DNA of 46,944 bases from Rhizobiales bacterium UBA3584 (lineage in GTDB: Bacteria > Pseudomonadota > Alphaproteobacteria > Rhizobiales > Devosiaceae): assembly GCA_002375765.1 (NCBI GenBank), contig DFMV01000049.1, forward strand, positions 1 to 46,944, in the 5' to 3' direction. Shown here piece after piece: positions 35,310 through 45,361 of this stretch; position 1 is the stretch's first letter, and each line of letters begins with the position of its first letter. The position numbers and the translations under genes are program-made. A model generated the notes under the pieces. That model was not told the origin of the DNA and did no database searches. It saw nothing but the letters and a program-made list of their open reading frames with translations.

Positions 35310-35561
35310 ATGGAAGACGCAGGAATCGGCTGGATTGCAGCCATTATTATCGGCGGTCTGGCAGGCTGGATTGCATCAGCCATCATGAAGACCGAAACGG
35401 GCATCTTTCTCAACATCGTGCTCGGGATTGTCGGCGCGGCGATTGCCAGCTTTCTTTTCGGCATCATCGGAATTTCGTTCGGCGGTTGGTTTGGATATCT
35501 GATTGCCGGGCTGATCGGCGCCTGTATCCTGATCGCCATCGTCAGGGCCGTCCGACGGTAA
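35310..35561 (+). CDS. GlsB/YeaQ/YmgE-family stress membrane protein
   Basis: An 83-residue, almost entirely hydrophobic protein with three glycine-rich membrane segments (IGWIAAIIIGGLAGWIASAI, NIVLGIVGAAIASFLFG, GYLIAGLIGACILIAIV), the pattern of the transglycosylase-associated YeaQ/YmgE family. Members are commonly stress induced. A terminator follows it. Confidence 0.9.
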   Translation: MEDAGIGWIAAIIIGGLAGWIASAIMKTETGIFLNIVLGIVGAAIASFLFGIIGISFGGWFGYLIAGLIGACILIAIVRAVRR

Positions 35562-35590
35562 ATCGAGCGGTTCAGGCCAGTTTCTTGAGG

Positions 35591-35622
35591 CCGGCGCCCT
35601 GCCCGGGGGCGCCGGTTTTTTT
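35591..35622 (+). terminator. Intrinsic terminator after GlsB-like gene
   Basis: CCGGCGCCC and GGGCGCCGG pair perfectly (9 bp) and are followed by seven T residues; 29 bases after the stop. Confidence 0.9.
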
Positions 35623-35731
35623 GACCGCCGTATTCATACGGTCCGTCAACATCCTCATGCTCCCACAGACGTTCTGGTAGCGTTTGCGGTTTAATTTCTC
35701 CCCCGCGCCATCAACAGTGGAAGGGGGCCTT

Positions 35732-36172
35732 ATGCCAGGCGGGTCGCGTCTGCCCTTGCGGCGAAATTGGCTCGATGACGCGGGCACGTCCGCCGTCGAA
35801 TTTGCGCTGATCGCGCCGGTCTTCCTGCTCCTTTTGTTCGGCGCCATAGGCTATGGGATCTATTTCGGCGCCGCCCACTCGGTTCAGCAACTGGCCGCCG
35901 ATGCGGCCCGCGCGGCAGTCGCCGGGCTTTCGGGCGCCGAGCGCACGGCGCTCGCCACCGCTTTCCTGGCCGAAAATGGCGGCTCTTACGTCCTGATCGA
36001 CCCCGACCTTTTGACAATTGAGGCGGCCCCCAGCCCGTCCGATCCGGACCAGTTTCTGGTCCGCATCAGCTATGACGCGTCAGCGCTGCCCATATGGAAC
36101 CTCCATCCCCCGCTGCCCCTGCCCGACAAAACGATCAGCTTTTCCTCCACCATCCGCAATGGCGGGGTGTGA
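35732..36172 (+). CDS. TadE-like pilus assembly protein
   Basis: A 146-residue pseudopilin-like protein: RRNWLDDAGTSAVEFALIAPVFLLLLFGAIGYG is the TadE N-terminal signal and transmembrane segment, with the G/AxxAVEF motif. The ATG follows GGAAGGGGG. It precedes a TadG-like gene by three bases. Tad/Flp secretion components (TadA-C, CpaB, CpaC, flp) are not in this window. Confidence 0.85.
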   Translation: MPGGSRLPLRRNWLDDAGTSAVEFALIAPVFLLLLFGAIGYGIYFGAAHSVQQLAADAARAAVAGLSGAERTALATAFLAENGGSYVLIDPDLLTIEAAPSPSDPDQFLVRISYDASALPIWNLHPPLPLPDKTISFSSTIRNGGV

Positions 36173-36175
36173 TCG

Positions 36176-37828
36176 ATGGGGCCGGTCACCCGCTTCCTGG
36201 ACGATATCGGGGCCAATGTGGCAACGCTCTTTGCCGCCGGCGCTCCGGTGCTGCTCGGCCTTGCGGCCTTTGCGGTCGATGAAGCCTCGCTCAACCTTGA
36301 AAAGCGCCGCCTGCAATCGGCGGCCGATCTGGCTGCCATCCATGCCGCCGCGAGCCCCGACGATGCAGCCGAACGCGTGCGTCTTGTGCTGGCCGATGCA
36401 GGCTACGATCCGCTGCCCGAAACGATCATCGTTCAGACCGGCCATTACGCGCCCGATCCTTCGCTGACCCCCGCCGAGCGCTTCGCCCCCGATACCGGTC
36501 CCCTCAACGCGGCCCGCGTCACCCTGCGGCGCGAGGGTACGGTCCACTTCGCGTCGATCTTTGGCTTCCCGCCGCCCCATATCGGCGTTGTGGCCACCGC
36601 CAGCGCCACCCCCATGGCCGCCTGGTCCATCGGCTCGCGCCTCGCCAGTCTCGATGGCGGCATACTCAACGCGGTTCTCGGCGGCCTTTTGGGCACCGAA
36701 CTCTCCCTCACCCTCCTCGATTACAACGCCATCGCAAATGTCGATATTGCGCTGCTCGATTTCCTCGACGCGCTGGCTGGCGAAGTGGATCTGGAGGTCG
36801 GCACCTATTCCCAACTCCTCGATACCGACGTCTCGCTCGGCGCCATCGCCGCCGCCATCGCTTCGGCCTCAGGGGAAAACGCGGTCCTTGTGCAACTGGC
36901 CGGGCTGGTCGACGAAACCGTCAGGGTGGACATGGCGCGCCTCATCGTCGCCGACGGCCTGGCCGGTCTGGCGCTCGGCACCTCGGCCGCCGTCCAGGCC
37001 AGCGTCGATGCGCTTGGCCTTCTGTCCGCCGCCGCCTTGGTGGCCGATGGCAACCGCCACATCAGCCTTGAACTGGGCGCGGGCGTGCCCGGCATTGTCG
37101 GTATCGATGTGGCGCTGGTGGTGGGCGAACCGTCGGTCACCGGCTGGTTCACGCTCTCGGGCGAGGGAAATTACCTGCGCACCGCCCAGACCCGGCTCCG
37201 GCTCGATATTTCGGTTCTGGGCGATGGCGGTGGGCTGGGCCTGCTCGATATCACCCTGCCCGTCTATGCCGAACTCGCCCCCGCCGAAGCGCAAATGACC
37301 AGTCTTGCCTGTCCGCCCGGCCGGCCCGACCAGGGCACGGCCACCATCGCCGCCAGCCCCGGCGTGCTGCGGCTCGCCGTGGGAAACACCCCGCATGCGG
37401 CGTTTCTTGATACGCAAAGCCCGCTGGTGATCGCCAAGACCCCCATCGTCTCGCTGCTGGGCGGCATCGCGCGGATCAATGCCCGCGCCGATATCGCCAT
37501 GAGCCAGACCAGCCCCATCCCGCTTTATTTCACGGCGCTCGACGCCGCCAACGGCACCATCCGCACGGCAACCACCCAAACCCCCGTCTCCAGCCTCACC
37601 AGCGCGCTGCTCGATGATCTCGACCTCGACCTCGAAATCTTGTCGATCAACCTGCTCGGCGCCCTGCTCTCAGGCGCGCTCGGCACCGTCCAAGCCCTGC
37701 TCGACCCGGTCCCGCTGGTGCTCGATGAGGTTCTGATGGTGCTCTTTGACGCTTTGGGCATCGGGTTGGGCCAAGTCGACGTCGCCGTCCACGGCTTCGA
37801 CTGCCGCAACGCCGCCCTGGTGCAATAG
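36176..37828 (+). CDS. TadG-like pilus assembly protein
   Basis: A 550-residue protein with the Tad-type N-terminus: a membrane helix (FAAGAPVLLGLAAFAVDEASL) and the KRRLQSAADLAAIHAAA motif, as in the TadG family. The large remainder (about residue 130 onward) is a hydrophobic and Leu/Asp-rich region with several near-repeats (SLTLLDYNAIANVDIALLDFL, LDLDLEILSINLLGALL) and is not characterised. Cys occur only near the end (SLACPPG, FDCRN). Co-transcribed with the TadE gene. Confidence 0.8.
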   Translation: MGPVTRFLDDIGANVATLFAAGAPVLLGLAAFAVDEASLNLEKRRLQSAADLAAIHAAASPDDAAERVRLVLADAGYDPLPETIIVQTGHYAPDPSLTPAERFAPDTGPLNAARVTLRREGTVHFASIFGFPPPHIGVVATASATPMAAWSIGSRLASLDGGILNAVLGGLLGTELSLTLLDYNAIANVDIALLDFLDALAGEVDLEVGTYSQLLDTDVSLGAIAAAIASASGENAVLVQLAGLVDETVRVDMARLIVADGLAGLALGTSAAVQASVDALGLLSAAALVADGNRHISLELGAGVPGIVGIDVALVVGEPSVTGWFTLSGEGNYLRTAQTRLRLDISVLGDGGGLGLLDITLPVYAELAPAEAQMTSLACPPGRPDQGTATIAASPGVLRLAVGNTPHAAFLDTQSPLVIAKTPIVSLLGGIARINARADIAMSQTSPIPLYFTALDAANGTIRTATTQTPVSSLTSALLDDLDLDLEILSINLLGALLSGALGTVQALLDPVPLVLDEVLMVLFDALGIGLGQVDVAVHGFDCRNAALVQ

Positions 37829-37892
37829 GGCCAGTCCCAACCAGAGAAAAAGCGCTCTATGCGCTCGGCACCATCGGCGCCACACCCCCTTG

Positions 37893-37980
37893 GTCATCCC
37901 GGCCTTGAGCCGGGATCCAGTACACTCGGTGTTCGTGATAGACCCACCAACTCTGCCGCTTACTGGCTCCCGGGATGACG
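37893..37980. repeat. GTCATCCCGG-type palindromic repeat, family C
   Basis: Begins GTCATCCCGGCCTTGAGCCGGGATCC (hairpin cccggccttgagccggg) and ends CCCGGGATGAC, the inverted arm, 88 bases away. Elements of this GGATCCCGG...CCGGGATGAC type are widely scattered through alphaproteobacterial genomes. Region 37829-38085 has no gene and holds this element. Confidence 0.75.
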
Positions 37981-38085
37981 CCGGTGGAAAAGGCCGTTTT
38001 TGTCGCTTTTTTCGTACCCTCCGACACCGCGCATGGCCTGCCGGTCAGATGCCCGATTTTGGTCGGACCGCGAGACGCCGCCGCC

Positions 38086-38691
38086 CTACCCCTTCGCCTT
38101 CCCATTGGGATGCAGCGTTTCCCCCCGCGCCAGCATGGCGACGAATTTTTCGATATTACGGGCCCGCGTCTCGGCCTTCTTGACCCCGTTGATCCTGAAC
38201 ATCAGCGCATAAAGATTGGCGCGGTTGAGCGTTTCATAGACCTTGAGCGCCTCAGGGTTTGCCCGAACGGCCTCGATAAAATCCTCGGGCATAGTGAACT
38301 CGGCCCCCGACGAATAGGCGGCGTCCCAGCGCCCGTCACTCTTGGCCGCCTCGATCTGGGCCAGCCCCGGTTCGCGCATCAGCCCCTCTTCGATCAGGCG
38401 TTCGGCGTGGCGGGTATTGATCAGGCTCCAGATCGATTTCTTGCGCCGTGGCGTGAAGCGCAAGAGATACGATTTCTCGTCGTGCGTCTTCTTGATCCCG
38501 TCAATCCACCCCCAGCACAGCCCGGCCCGCACAGCCTCCTCGTAGGAAATCGTTTCGACCCCCGACCCCTTCTTGAAAAACTGCACCCAAACCTCGTCCC
38601 AGGCGCCCCCATGCTGGGCCAGCCAGCCATAAAAGCTCTCGAAATCGACAAACGGACGAATCTTTTCCGGATCGGGAATGACGGGGGGCAT
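38086..38691 (-). CDS. YdeI/OmpD-associated family protein
   Basis: A 201-residue soluble protein. VWVQFFKKGSGVETISYEEAVRAGLCWGWIDGIKKTHDEKSYL is the family's core, with the RFTPRRKKSIWSLINTRHAERLIEEGLM helix. E. coli YdeI is associated with stress resistance and OmpD; the biochemical role is unknown. AGAGGAGTCGTC precedes the ATG. An extended open frame to 38997 is repeat-derived and is rejected. Confidence 0.88.
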   Translation of the reverse strand: MPPVIPDPEKIRPFVDFESFYGWLAQHGGAWDEVWVQFFKKGSGVETISYEEAVRAGLCWGWIDGIKKTHDEKSYLLRFTPRRKKSIWSLINTRHAERLIEEGLMREPGLAQIEAAKSDGRWDAAYSSGAEFTMPEDFIEAVRANPEALKVYETLNRANLYALMFRINGVKKAETRARNIEKFVAMLARGETLHPNGKAKG

Positions 38692-38770
38692 GACGACTCC
38701 TCTTTCCCCCAACTCTACAGAGAGGCGCTCTTCACGCAAGTCATGGGAGCTTAGTGCGGCCAGCGGTTGG

Positions 38771-38866
38771 GTGGACGAGCCTTTGGCCGGGCAGTTTTGC
38801 CCGACCCGCCCGAGGGCCAGCGCGTCATGCCGTGCGCGGAGCGGCCCGTGAGGCAAACCAAAACCA
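38771..38866. repeat. Structured dispersed repeat, family B deleted copy
   Basis: A shortened copy: it keeps the left end gttttgcccgaccc (38793-) and the right end gtgaggcaaaacc, but lacks the middle. The two ends are inverted and pair (GTTTTGCC/GGCAAAAC). Within a gene-free stretch 38692-39124. Confidence 0.6.
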
Positions 38867-38928
38867 TTCGCGGCAACAAGGCCTGCGAATAGCACAAACA
38901 TCCAAGGAAGACTGGACCAACCAAGTAA

Positions 38929-39120
38929 GGAGTTTTGCCTGACCCGCTTTGCGGGGCAAATCGATCCGGTGGATCGATTTGAAGGCAGAACGCCCAAGCG
39001 AGCTATGCTCGCGGGCTAGGGCCAACTTTTTGGCCGCGCCGTCGCAGACGCAATGGAGAGCATAGGCGCGCTTTATGCGCCGTCATGCTCGGAATGGTGC
39101 GCGCAGTGAGATAGAAGAAA
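38929..39120. repeat. Structured dispersed repeat, family B copy 1 (about 190 bp)
   Basis: Hairpins in order: CCCGC-ttt-GCGGGG; AAATCGATCC-ggt-GGATCGATTT (38958-38980); GCGAGC-tat-GCTCGC; GGCCA-...-TGGCC (39020-39035); GAGCAT...ATGCTC (39058-39090). The left 90 bases are almost identical to the copy at 39397; the right half differs but keeps the pairings. It lies just downstream of tRNA-Ala in its direction of transcription. Confidence 0.85.
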
Positions 39121-39124
39121 CAAA

Positions 39125-39200
39125 TGGTGGAGCCAAGCGGGATCGAACCGCTGACCTCCTGCATGCCATGCAGGCGCTCTCCCAGCTGAGCTATGGCCCC
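39125..39200 (-). tRNA. tRNA-Ala (anticodon GGC)
   Basis: Acceptor GGGGCCA pairs with TGGCTCC; anticodon arm CCTGC-ATGGCAT-GCAGG gives GGC; T arm GTTCGATCC. CCA is encoded (39125-39127). It lies between two copies of the family B repeat. Confidence 0.95.
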
Positions 39201-39282
39201 ATCGATTGGGTGGCGCGCAACGCGCCGTCCGGGTGGTCCCTCAGGTGCCCTGAGCGAACGGGCGGAACCTAGTGAGAAGTGT

Positions 39283-39320
39283 TTTGCGACGCAAGAGCAA
39301 ATTTCACCCCGCGTCGCAAA
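39283..39320. other. Inverted repeat upstream of tRNA-Ala, terminator-like
   Basis: TTTGCGACGC and GCGTCGCAAA form a 10-bp perfect stem over an 18-base loop, followed by TTTTT on the plus strand. It could be a terminator-like hairpin or an operator. The rest of 39201-39396 shows nothing I can name; the family B repeat starts at 39397. Confidence 0.5.
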
Positions 39321-39396
39321 TTTTTCATGCGACCCCTAAAAGCCCTGTCTACCCTTGCACGGCAAGTCCGTGGGTCACATGGACGAGCCTTAGGTG

Positions 39397-39589
39397 AGGA
39401 GTTTTGCCTGACCCGCCTTGCGGGGCAAATCGATCCGGTGGATCGATTTGAAGGCAGAACGCCCAAGCGAGCTATGCTCGCGGGCTGGGGCGACCGTTCG
39501 CCGCGCCGTCGCAGGCGCAGCGAAGGGCATAGCGCGGTTTCAGCGCGTCATGCCCGAAGCGGTGCGCGCCGTGAGACAGAAAAAACTCT
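39397..39589. repeat. Structured dispersed repeat, family B copy 2
   Basis: Starts ggagttttgcctgacccg and ends gtgagacagaaaaaact. Hairpins as in copy 1, with different but paired bases: GGCGA-ccgt-TCGCC (39489-39502) and GGGCAT...ATGCCC (39525-39555). Its right end abuts the stop of the TIGR02300 gene, as the copy at 7697 abuts fabB. Confidence 0.85.
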
Positions 39590-40025
39590 ACCGCTCGTCA
39601 TCATCCACTTCGACGTCGAAATCGATTTCGTCATCGTCGTCGTCGGTTTCAAGGAAGGTATCGTCGTCGTCCCCGCCCAGTTCCTCGTCGACTTCGACGT
39701 CCTCGACATCGGGGATATCGTCGTCATTGTCATCATCGTCGTCGGTATCGGTTTCCGCGTCATTGAGCGAAATGACCTCGGCACCCGCCTCCTTGGCGGC
39801 CACATCGACGTCGGCTTCCTCGACCTCGTCTTCCTCTACGACCTTTTCAGCCTTGCGCTCCTTGGCGCCGAACTTGGCGGCTGCCTTTTCCTGAGCGGCT
39901 TCGAAAAAGCTCAGGGGATAGGATTTGCCGGTATAGGGCGAGACCACCGGGTCTTTGCCCAGATCGTAAAATTTCTTACCCGTTACCGGGCATGTCCGCT
40001 TGGTACCGCGTTCGTCACTGGCCAA
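39588..40025 (-). CDS. TIGR02300 family protein (FYDLN-type acidic protein)
   Basis: A conserved alphaproteobacterial protein of unknown function. The N-terminal module ERGTKRTCPVTGKKFYDLGKDP...SPYTGKSYP is the family signature (usually FYDLN; here FYDLG), followed by a long acidic tail rich in Asp and Glu that is typical. The family N-terminus implies the TTG at 40023-40025 with GGGGA upstream as start; the open frame continues to 40136 without a family-like sequence. 145 residues. Confidence 0.85.
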   Translation of the reverse strand: MASDERGTKRTCPVTGKKFYDLGKDPVVSPYTGKSYPLSFFEAAQEKAAAKFGAKERKAEKVVEEDEVEEADVDVAAKEAGAEVISLNDAETDTDDDDDNDDDIPDVEDVEVDEELGGDDDDTFLETDDDDDEIDFDVEVDDDER

Positions 40026-40228
40026 GGCAATTCCCCATTCATCTGCTGCTGTAGGGTTGGTATTTCGAGCGCCCCGAAAAAACGCTACCGGGTTTTTGCT
40101 AAGGGGCGCAACAGGCATAAAGTGTGGGCGCAACACCCCTGGTTGAAAAGGGCGGCCACGTTGGGGGTTCGGTTAGCGTGAAATTTTCGCCGCTGTCAAA
40201 CGCAAAATGTAAGCGGCCATGCCCGTGA

Positions 40229-42285
<2,057 letters not shown>

Positions 42286-42503
42286 AGAGCTCAGGCAAAA
42301 TCCAAACTTGCGGCGTTGGGCCACAAATCTTTCGCACCCGAACCCGCCTTAAGGGTTCACCTGCCCTGTCAGTATTCGCCGGTTTGAAAATCAGCGCTCC
42401 AAACCCCATATGGGGTGGGAACGCCGTTGGCTATATCGGCACGACTATCCACATCATCAACACCAACCAAATGTTCCGCGCACCCGCTCGGAATGGAGTT
42501 TTA

Positions 42504-44207
42504 ATGGCTAACCAGACCGCATCTGCAGAAGATTTCGAACAGCTCCTTTTTGAGAGCTTTCAGGACATCGATCCCGTCGAGGGCACCGTTGTCAAAGGCA
42601 AGGTCGTCGCAATCGAAAAAGACCTCGCCATCATCGACGTGGGATTGAAGACCGAAGGCCGCGTGCCGATGAAGGAATTCGGCGCCGCCGGCCGCGACGG
42701 CACCATTGCCGTCGGCTCGGAAGTCGAAGTCTATGTCGACCGCGTCGAAAACGCGATGGGCGAGGCTGTCCTCTCCCGTGAGAAGGCCCGCCGCGAAGAA
42801 AGCTGGGTCCGCCTCGAAGTCCTTTACGACAAGGGCGAAAAGGTCGAAGGCCAGATCTTCAACCAGGTCAAGGGCGGCTTCACCGTCGATCTCGATGGCG
42901 CCGTGGCCTTCCTGCCGCGCTCCCAGGTCGATATCCGCCCCATCCGCGACATCGCTCCCCTGATGAACGTGCCGCAGCCCTTCCAGATCCTGAAAATGGA
43001 CAAGCGCCGCGGCAATATCGTCGTTTCGCGCCGCGCCATTCTCGAAGAATCGCGCGCCGAACAGCGTTCGGAAATCGTCCAACAGCTCGAAGAGGGCCAG
43101 GTGGTCGAAGGCGTCGTCAAGAACATCACCGATTACGGTGCGTTCGTTGATCTGGGCGGCATCGATGGCCTGCTCCACGTCACCGACATCGCATGGCGCC
43201 GCGTCAATCACCCCAACGAAGTCCTGGCGATCGGCGAGACCATCAAGGTCCAGATCATCCGCGTCAATCAGGAAAGCCATCGTATTTCGCTGGGCATGAA
43301 GCAGCTCCAGGCCGATCCCTGGGAAGGCATTGCCGCCAAGTATCCGGTGGAAGCCAAGTTCACTGGCCGCGTGACCAACATCACCGATTACGGTGCGTTC
43401 GTCGAACTCGAGCCGGGCATCGAAGGCCTGATCCACGTCTCGGAAATGAGCTGGACCAAAAAGAACGTCCATCCGGGCAAGATCGTCTCGACCTCCCAGG
43501 AAGTCGAAGTGGTCGTTCTCGAAGTCGATCCCGAAAAGCGCCGCATCTCGCTTGGTCTCAAGCAGACGCTCGCCAATCCGTGGGAAAGCTTTGCCGACAA
43601 GTTCCCGATCGGTGCCGAGATCGAAGGCGAAGTCAAGAACAAGACCGAATTCGGCCTGTTCATCGGCCTCGACGGCGATGTGGACGGCATGGTCCACCTT
43701 TCCGATCTCGACTGGAACCGTCCGGGCGAAGAAGCGCTTGAGGATTACAACCGTGGCGACATCGTCAAGGCCAAGGTTCTCGACGTCGATATCGACAAGG
43801 AACGCATTTCCCTGGGCATCAAGCAGCTTGGGTCCGATGCAATGGCCGATGCCGCTGCCGGCTCCGATGGCCTGCGCAAGGGCGCGATCGTCACCACCGA
43901 AGTCACCGCCGTTACCGATGGTGGCCTCGAAGTGCGCATCGCCGACACCGACCTGACGGCCTTCATCCGCCGCTCCGATCTGAGCCGCGACCGTGAAGAC
44001 CAGCGCCCCGAACGCTTCGCCGTCGGCGAAAAGGTCGATGCCCGCATCACCCAGTTCGACAAGAAGACCCGCCGCATCGGCCTTTCGATCAAGGCCCTGG
44101 AAATCGCCGAAGAAAAAGAAGCCGTCGCTCAGTACGGTTCCTCCGACTCCGGCGCCTCCCTCGGCGACATCCTTGGCGCAGCCCTCAAGGGCCAGGACAA
44201 GAAGTAA
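42504..44207 (+). CDS. rpsA: 30S ribosomal protein S1
   Basis: Binds mRNA and helps initiation on weak ribosome-binding sites. Six S1 repeats are visible, several with the GxVxNITDYGAFVxL motif (NITDYGAFVDLGGIDGLLH and NITDYGAFVELEPGIEGLIH). The ATG at 42504 with a GGAG upstream gives 567 residues; a longer frame (42384) is not needed. The 218-base leader after cmk contains the palindrome CCCCATATGGGG. Confidence 0.96.
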   Translation: MANQTASAEDFEQLLFESFQDIDPVEGTVVKGKVVAIEKDLAIIDVGLKTEGRVPMKEFGAAGRDGTIAVGSEVEVYVDRVENAMGEAVLSREKARREESWVRLEVLYDKGEKVEGQIFNQVKGGFTVDLDGAVAFLPRSQVDIRPIRDIAPLMNVPQPFQILKMDKRRGNIVVSRRAILEESRAEQRSEIVQQLEEGQVVEGVVKNITDYGAFVDLGGIDGLLHVTDIAWRRVNHPNEVLAIGETIKVQIIRVNQESHRISLGMKQLQADPWEGIAAKYPVEAKFTGRVTNITDYGAFVELEPGIEGLIHVSEMSWTKKNVHPGKIVSTSQEVEVVVLEVDPEKRRISLGLKQTLANPWESFADKFPIGAEIEGEVKNKTEFGLFIGLDGDVDGMVHLSDLDWNRPGEEALEDYNRGDIVKAKVLDVDIDKERISLGIKQLGSDAMADAAAGSDGLRKGAIVTTEVTAVTDGGLEVRIADTDLTAFIRRSDLSRDREDQRPERFAVGEKVDARITQFDKKTRRIGLSIKALEIAEEKEAVAQYGSSDSGASLGDILGAALKGQDKK

Positions 44208-44233
44208 CACACATAGTGTGATCGATTTTATGG

Positions 44234-44263
44234 GGCTCGCGCGAAAGCGCGGGCCTTTTTCTT
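44234..44263 (+). terminator. Intrinsic terminator after rpsA
   Basis: A 9-bp stem (GGCTCGCGC/GCGCGGGCC with one T-G pair) capped by a GAAA tetraloop, followed by five T residues and CTTT. 26 bases after the rpsA stop. Confidence 0.9.
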
Positions 44264-44375
44264 TGGGAATGGTGGTAAGATCGGGCACTATGGAATAAAC
44301 TTAAAATGGACTATTCCACGCCATACGCTTAGCGAGCCAACCTGTTATGGGAACTCTCTCGCAGGCTTATCGAGA

Positions 44376-44487
44376 TGGCGCAGCGGCAGGATTCGAACCT
44401 GCGACCTCCCTGTCCGGTGATGGCGTCCGGCAAGACCACATCGAACCGTCGAAAACAGGGTGCTCTGTCCACCTGAGCTACGCTGCG
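44376..44487 (-). tRNA. tRNA-like gene with a hairpin insert in the anticodon loop (non-functional or novel)
   Basis: Acceptor CGCAGCG pairs perfectly with CGCTGCG; D arm GCTC-AGGTGGACA-GAGC has G18 G19; variable loop AGGTC; T arm GCAGG-TTCGAAT-CCTGC is canonical. The anticodon stem CCCTG/CAGGG pairs, but 43 bases lie between its strands where 7 are expected. The extra 36 or so fold as a hairpin (CGGT-GATG...CATC-ACCG). With it excised, the loop TTTTCGA would have anticodon TTC. The 3' end reads CGCTGCG followed by CCA. Its 5' end is 5 bases after the XRE gene stop, so it may be co-transcribed. Confidence 0.6.
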
Positions 44488-44492
44488 GAACT

Positions 44493-45239
44493 TTAGAAAG
44501 GAATATCCTCCAAACCATTCGGTTCGAAAGCTGGAGCTTTCGAGGGTACGTAGAGATCATCGACCTTGAGCGTGATCCGGTCACTGCGAGCAATCGGCGC
44601 CAGCATGATCCGGCAGATTGTGACCAGTTCGCGAGGCGTCCGGCTGGTTACATACATTTCGCCAGTATCGATATCGTAATATGGCATCTGAGCCTTTGCC
44701 GTGTATGTTGCGACAAAGGCGGCAATGCCAAAGTCCAATAATTGCTTAATCTGCTGATTCAGACTGACGGCTTGACGAAGCCTTGCCGACAGCGGAAACA
44801 CCGGCTCTTCCATTGGCGTCCGCCAAGGATTCGGCATCATGGCTTCGATCGCGGAAGTCATCGCCTCAAGCACATCAATGTTTTCGGAAGTCGGCTCCGC
44901 CTCGCACGTTATCTTGCCGTCAAAGCTGGCTTCCAGCGTATTGATGAGAGTCATCCCAGAATCAACTGGCCGTAGAACAATTAAACTCTGGGCTGCCAAG
45001 TCCTCTGCATTGGTGCCGTCCTCATTTTCAGCAGTTCTGATAATTTCACTAACACGTACATTAAGTGCCGATGCGATGCTGGATAGACTTTCCATTTGCA
45101 TCGGCTTGTCGGTTTCTGCGCGCTGAATCGTCCGCCGATCTACGCCACTTTTAATACCCAGTATTTCTTGGGTCATGCCCGCTAACCCCCGCAATTCGCG
45201 GATCTTTGCTCCATCTGGTCTGTGATTTCGATTGCTCAT
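44493..45239 (-). CDS. XRE-family HTH regulator of unknown target, paralogue 1
   Basis: N-terminal helix-turn-helix: KIRELRGLAGMTQEILGIKSGVDRRTIQRAETDKPMQMESLSSIASAL is the lambda-repressor-type pattern. The C-terminal about 170 residues are unrecognised, with a hydrophobic segment (LLDFGIAAFVATYTAKA). The base composition is AT-richer than its neighbours. The ATG at 45237-45239 is taken; a TTG nine bases upstream is possible. Likely of foreign origin, together with the next gene. Confidence 0.75.
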   Translation of the reverse strand: MSNRNHRPDGAKIRELRGLAGMTQEILGIKSGVDRRTIQRAETDKPMQMESLSSIASALNVRVSEIIRTAENEDGTNAEDLAAQSLIVLRPVDSGMTLINTLEASFDGKITCEAEPTSENIDVLEAMTSAIEAMMPNPWRTPMEEPVFPLSARLRQAVSLNQQIKQLLDFGIAAFVATYTAKAQMPYYDIDTGEMYVTSRTPRELVTICRIMLAPIARSDRITLKVDDLYVPSKAPAFEPNGLEDIPF

Positions 45240-45361
45240 GAGTTTCAATCTAGCGCGAATGGAGCGACAGTACCACGTCAGGAAAGCGGCAGGATTTCAG
45301 ACGATGCGCTATCGTTGCGACGCGAGCGCGACACTAATGTCTTAGAACACGACAAGCTGGA

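Noticed and set aside
38692..38997. Upstream extension of the YdeI-like frame starting MGVLPSNRSTGSICPA
   Set aside because: It is translated repeat sequence; the same residues appear in the copy at 39397. The start with AGAGGAG at 38691 fits the family.
42501..44288. Long antisense open frame (about 595 residues) opposite rpsA; similar frames oppose ubiB, pnp, aroA, the HWE kinase and fabB
   Set aside because: Their composition is low-complexity and Asp/Gly/His-rich, they have no family motifs, and they mirror the codon bias of GC-rich genes on the other strand.
44376..44487. A selenocysteine tRNA (selC) or a type II tRNA with long variable arm
   Set aside because: The variable loop is a normal five bases, the insert lies within the anticodon loop, and there is no UCA anticodon or 8/5 acceptor/T arm.
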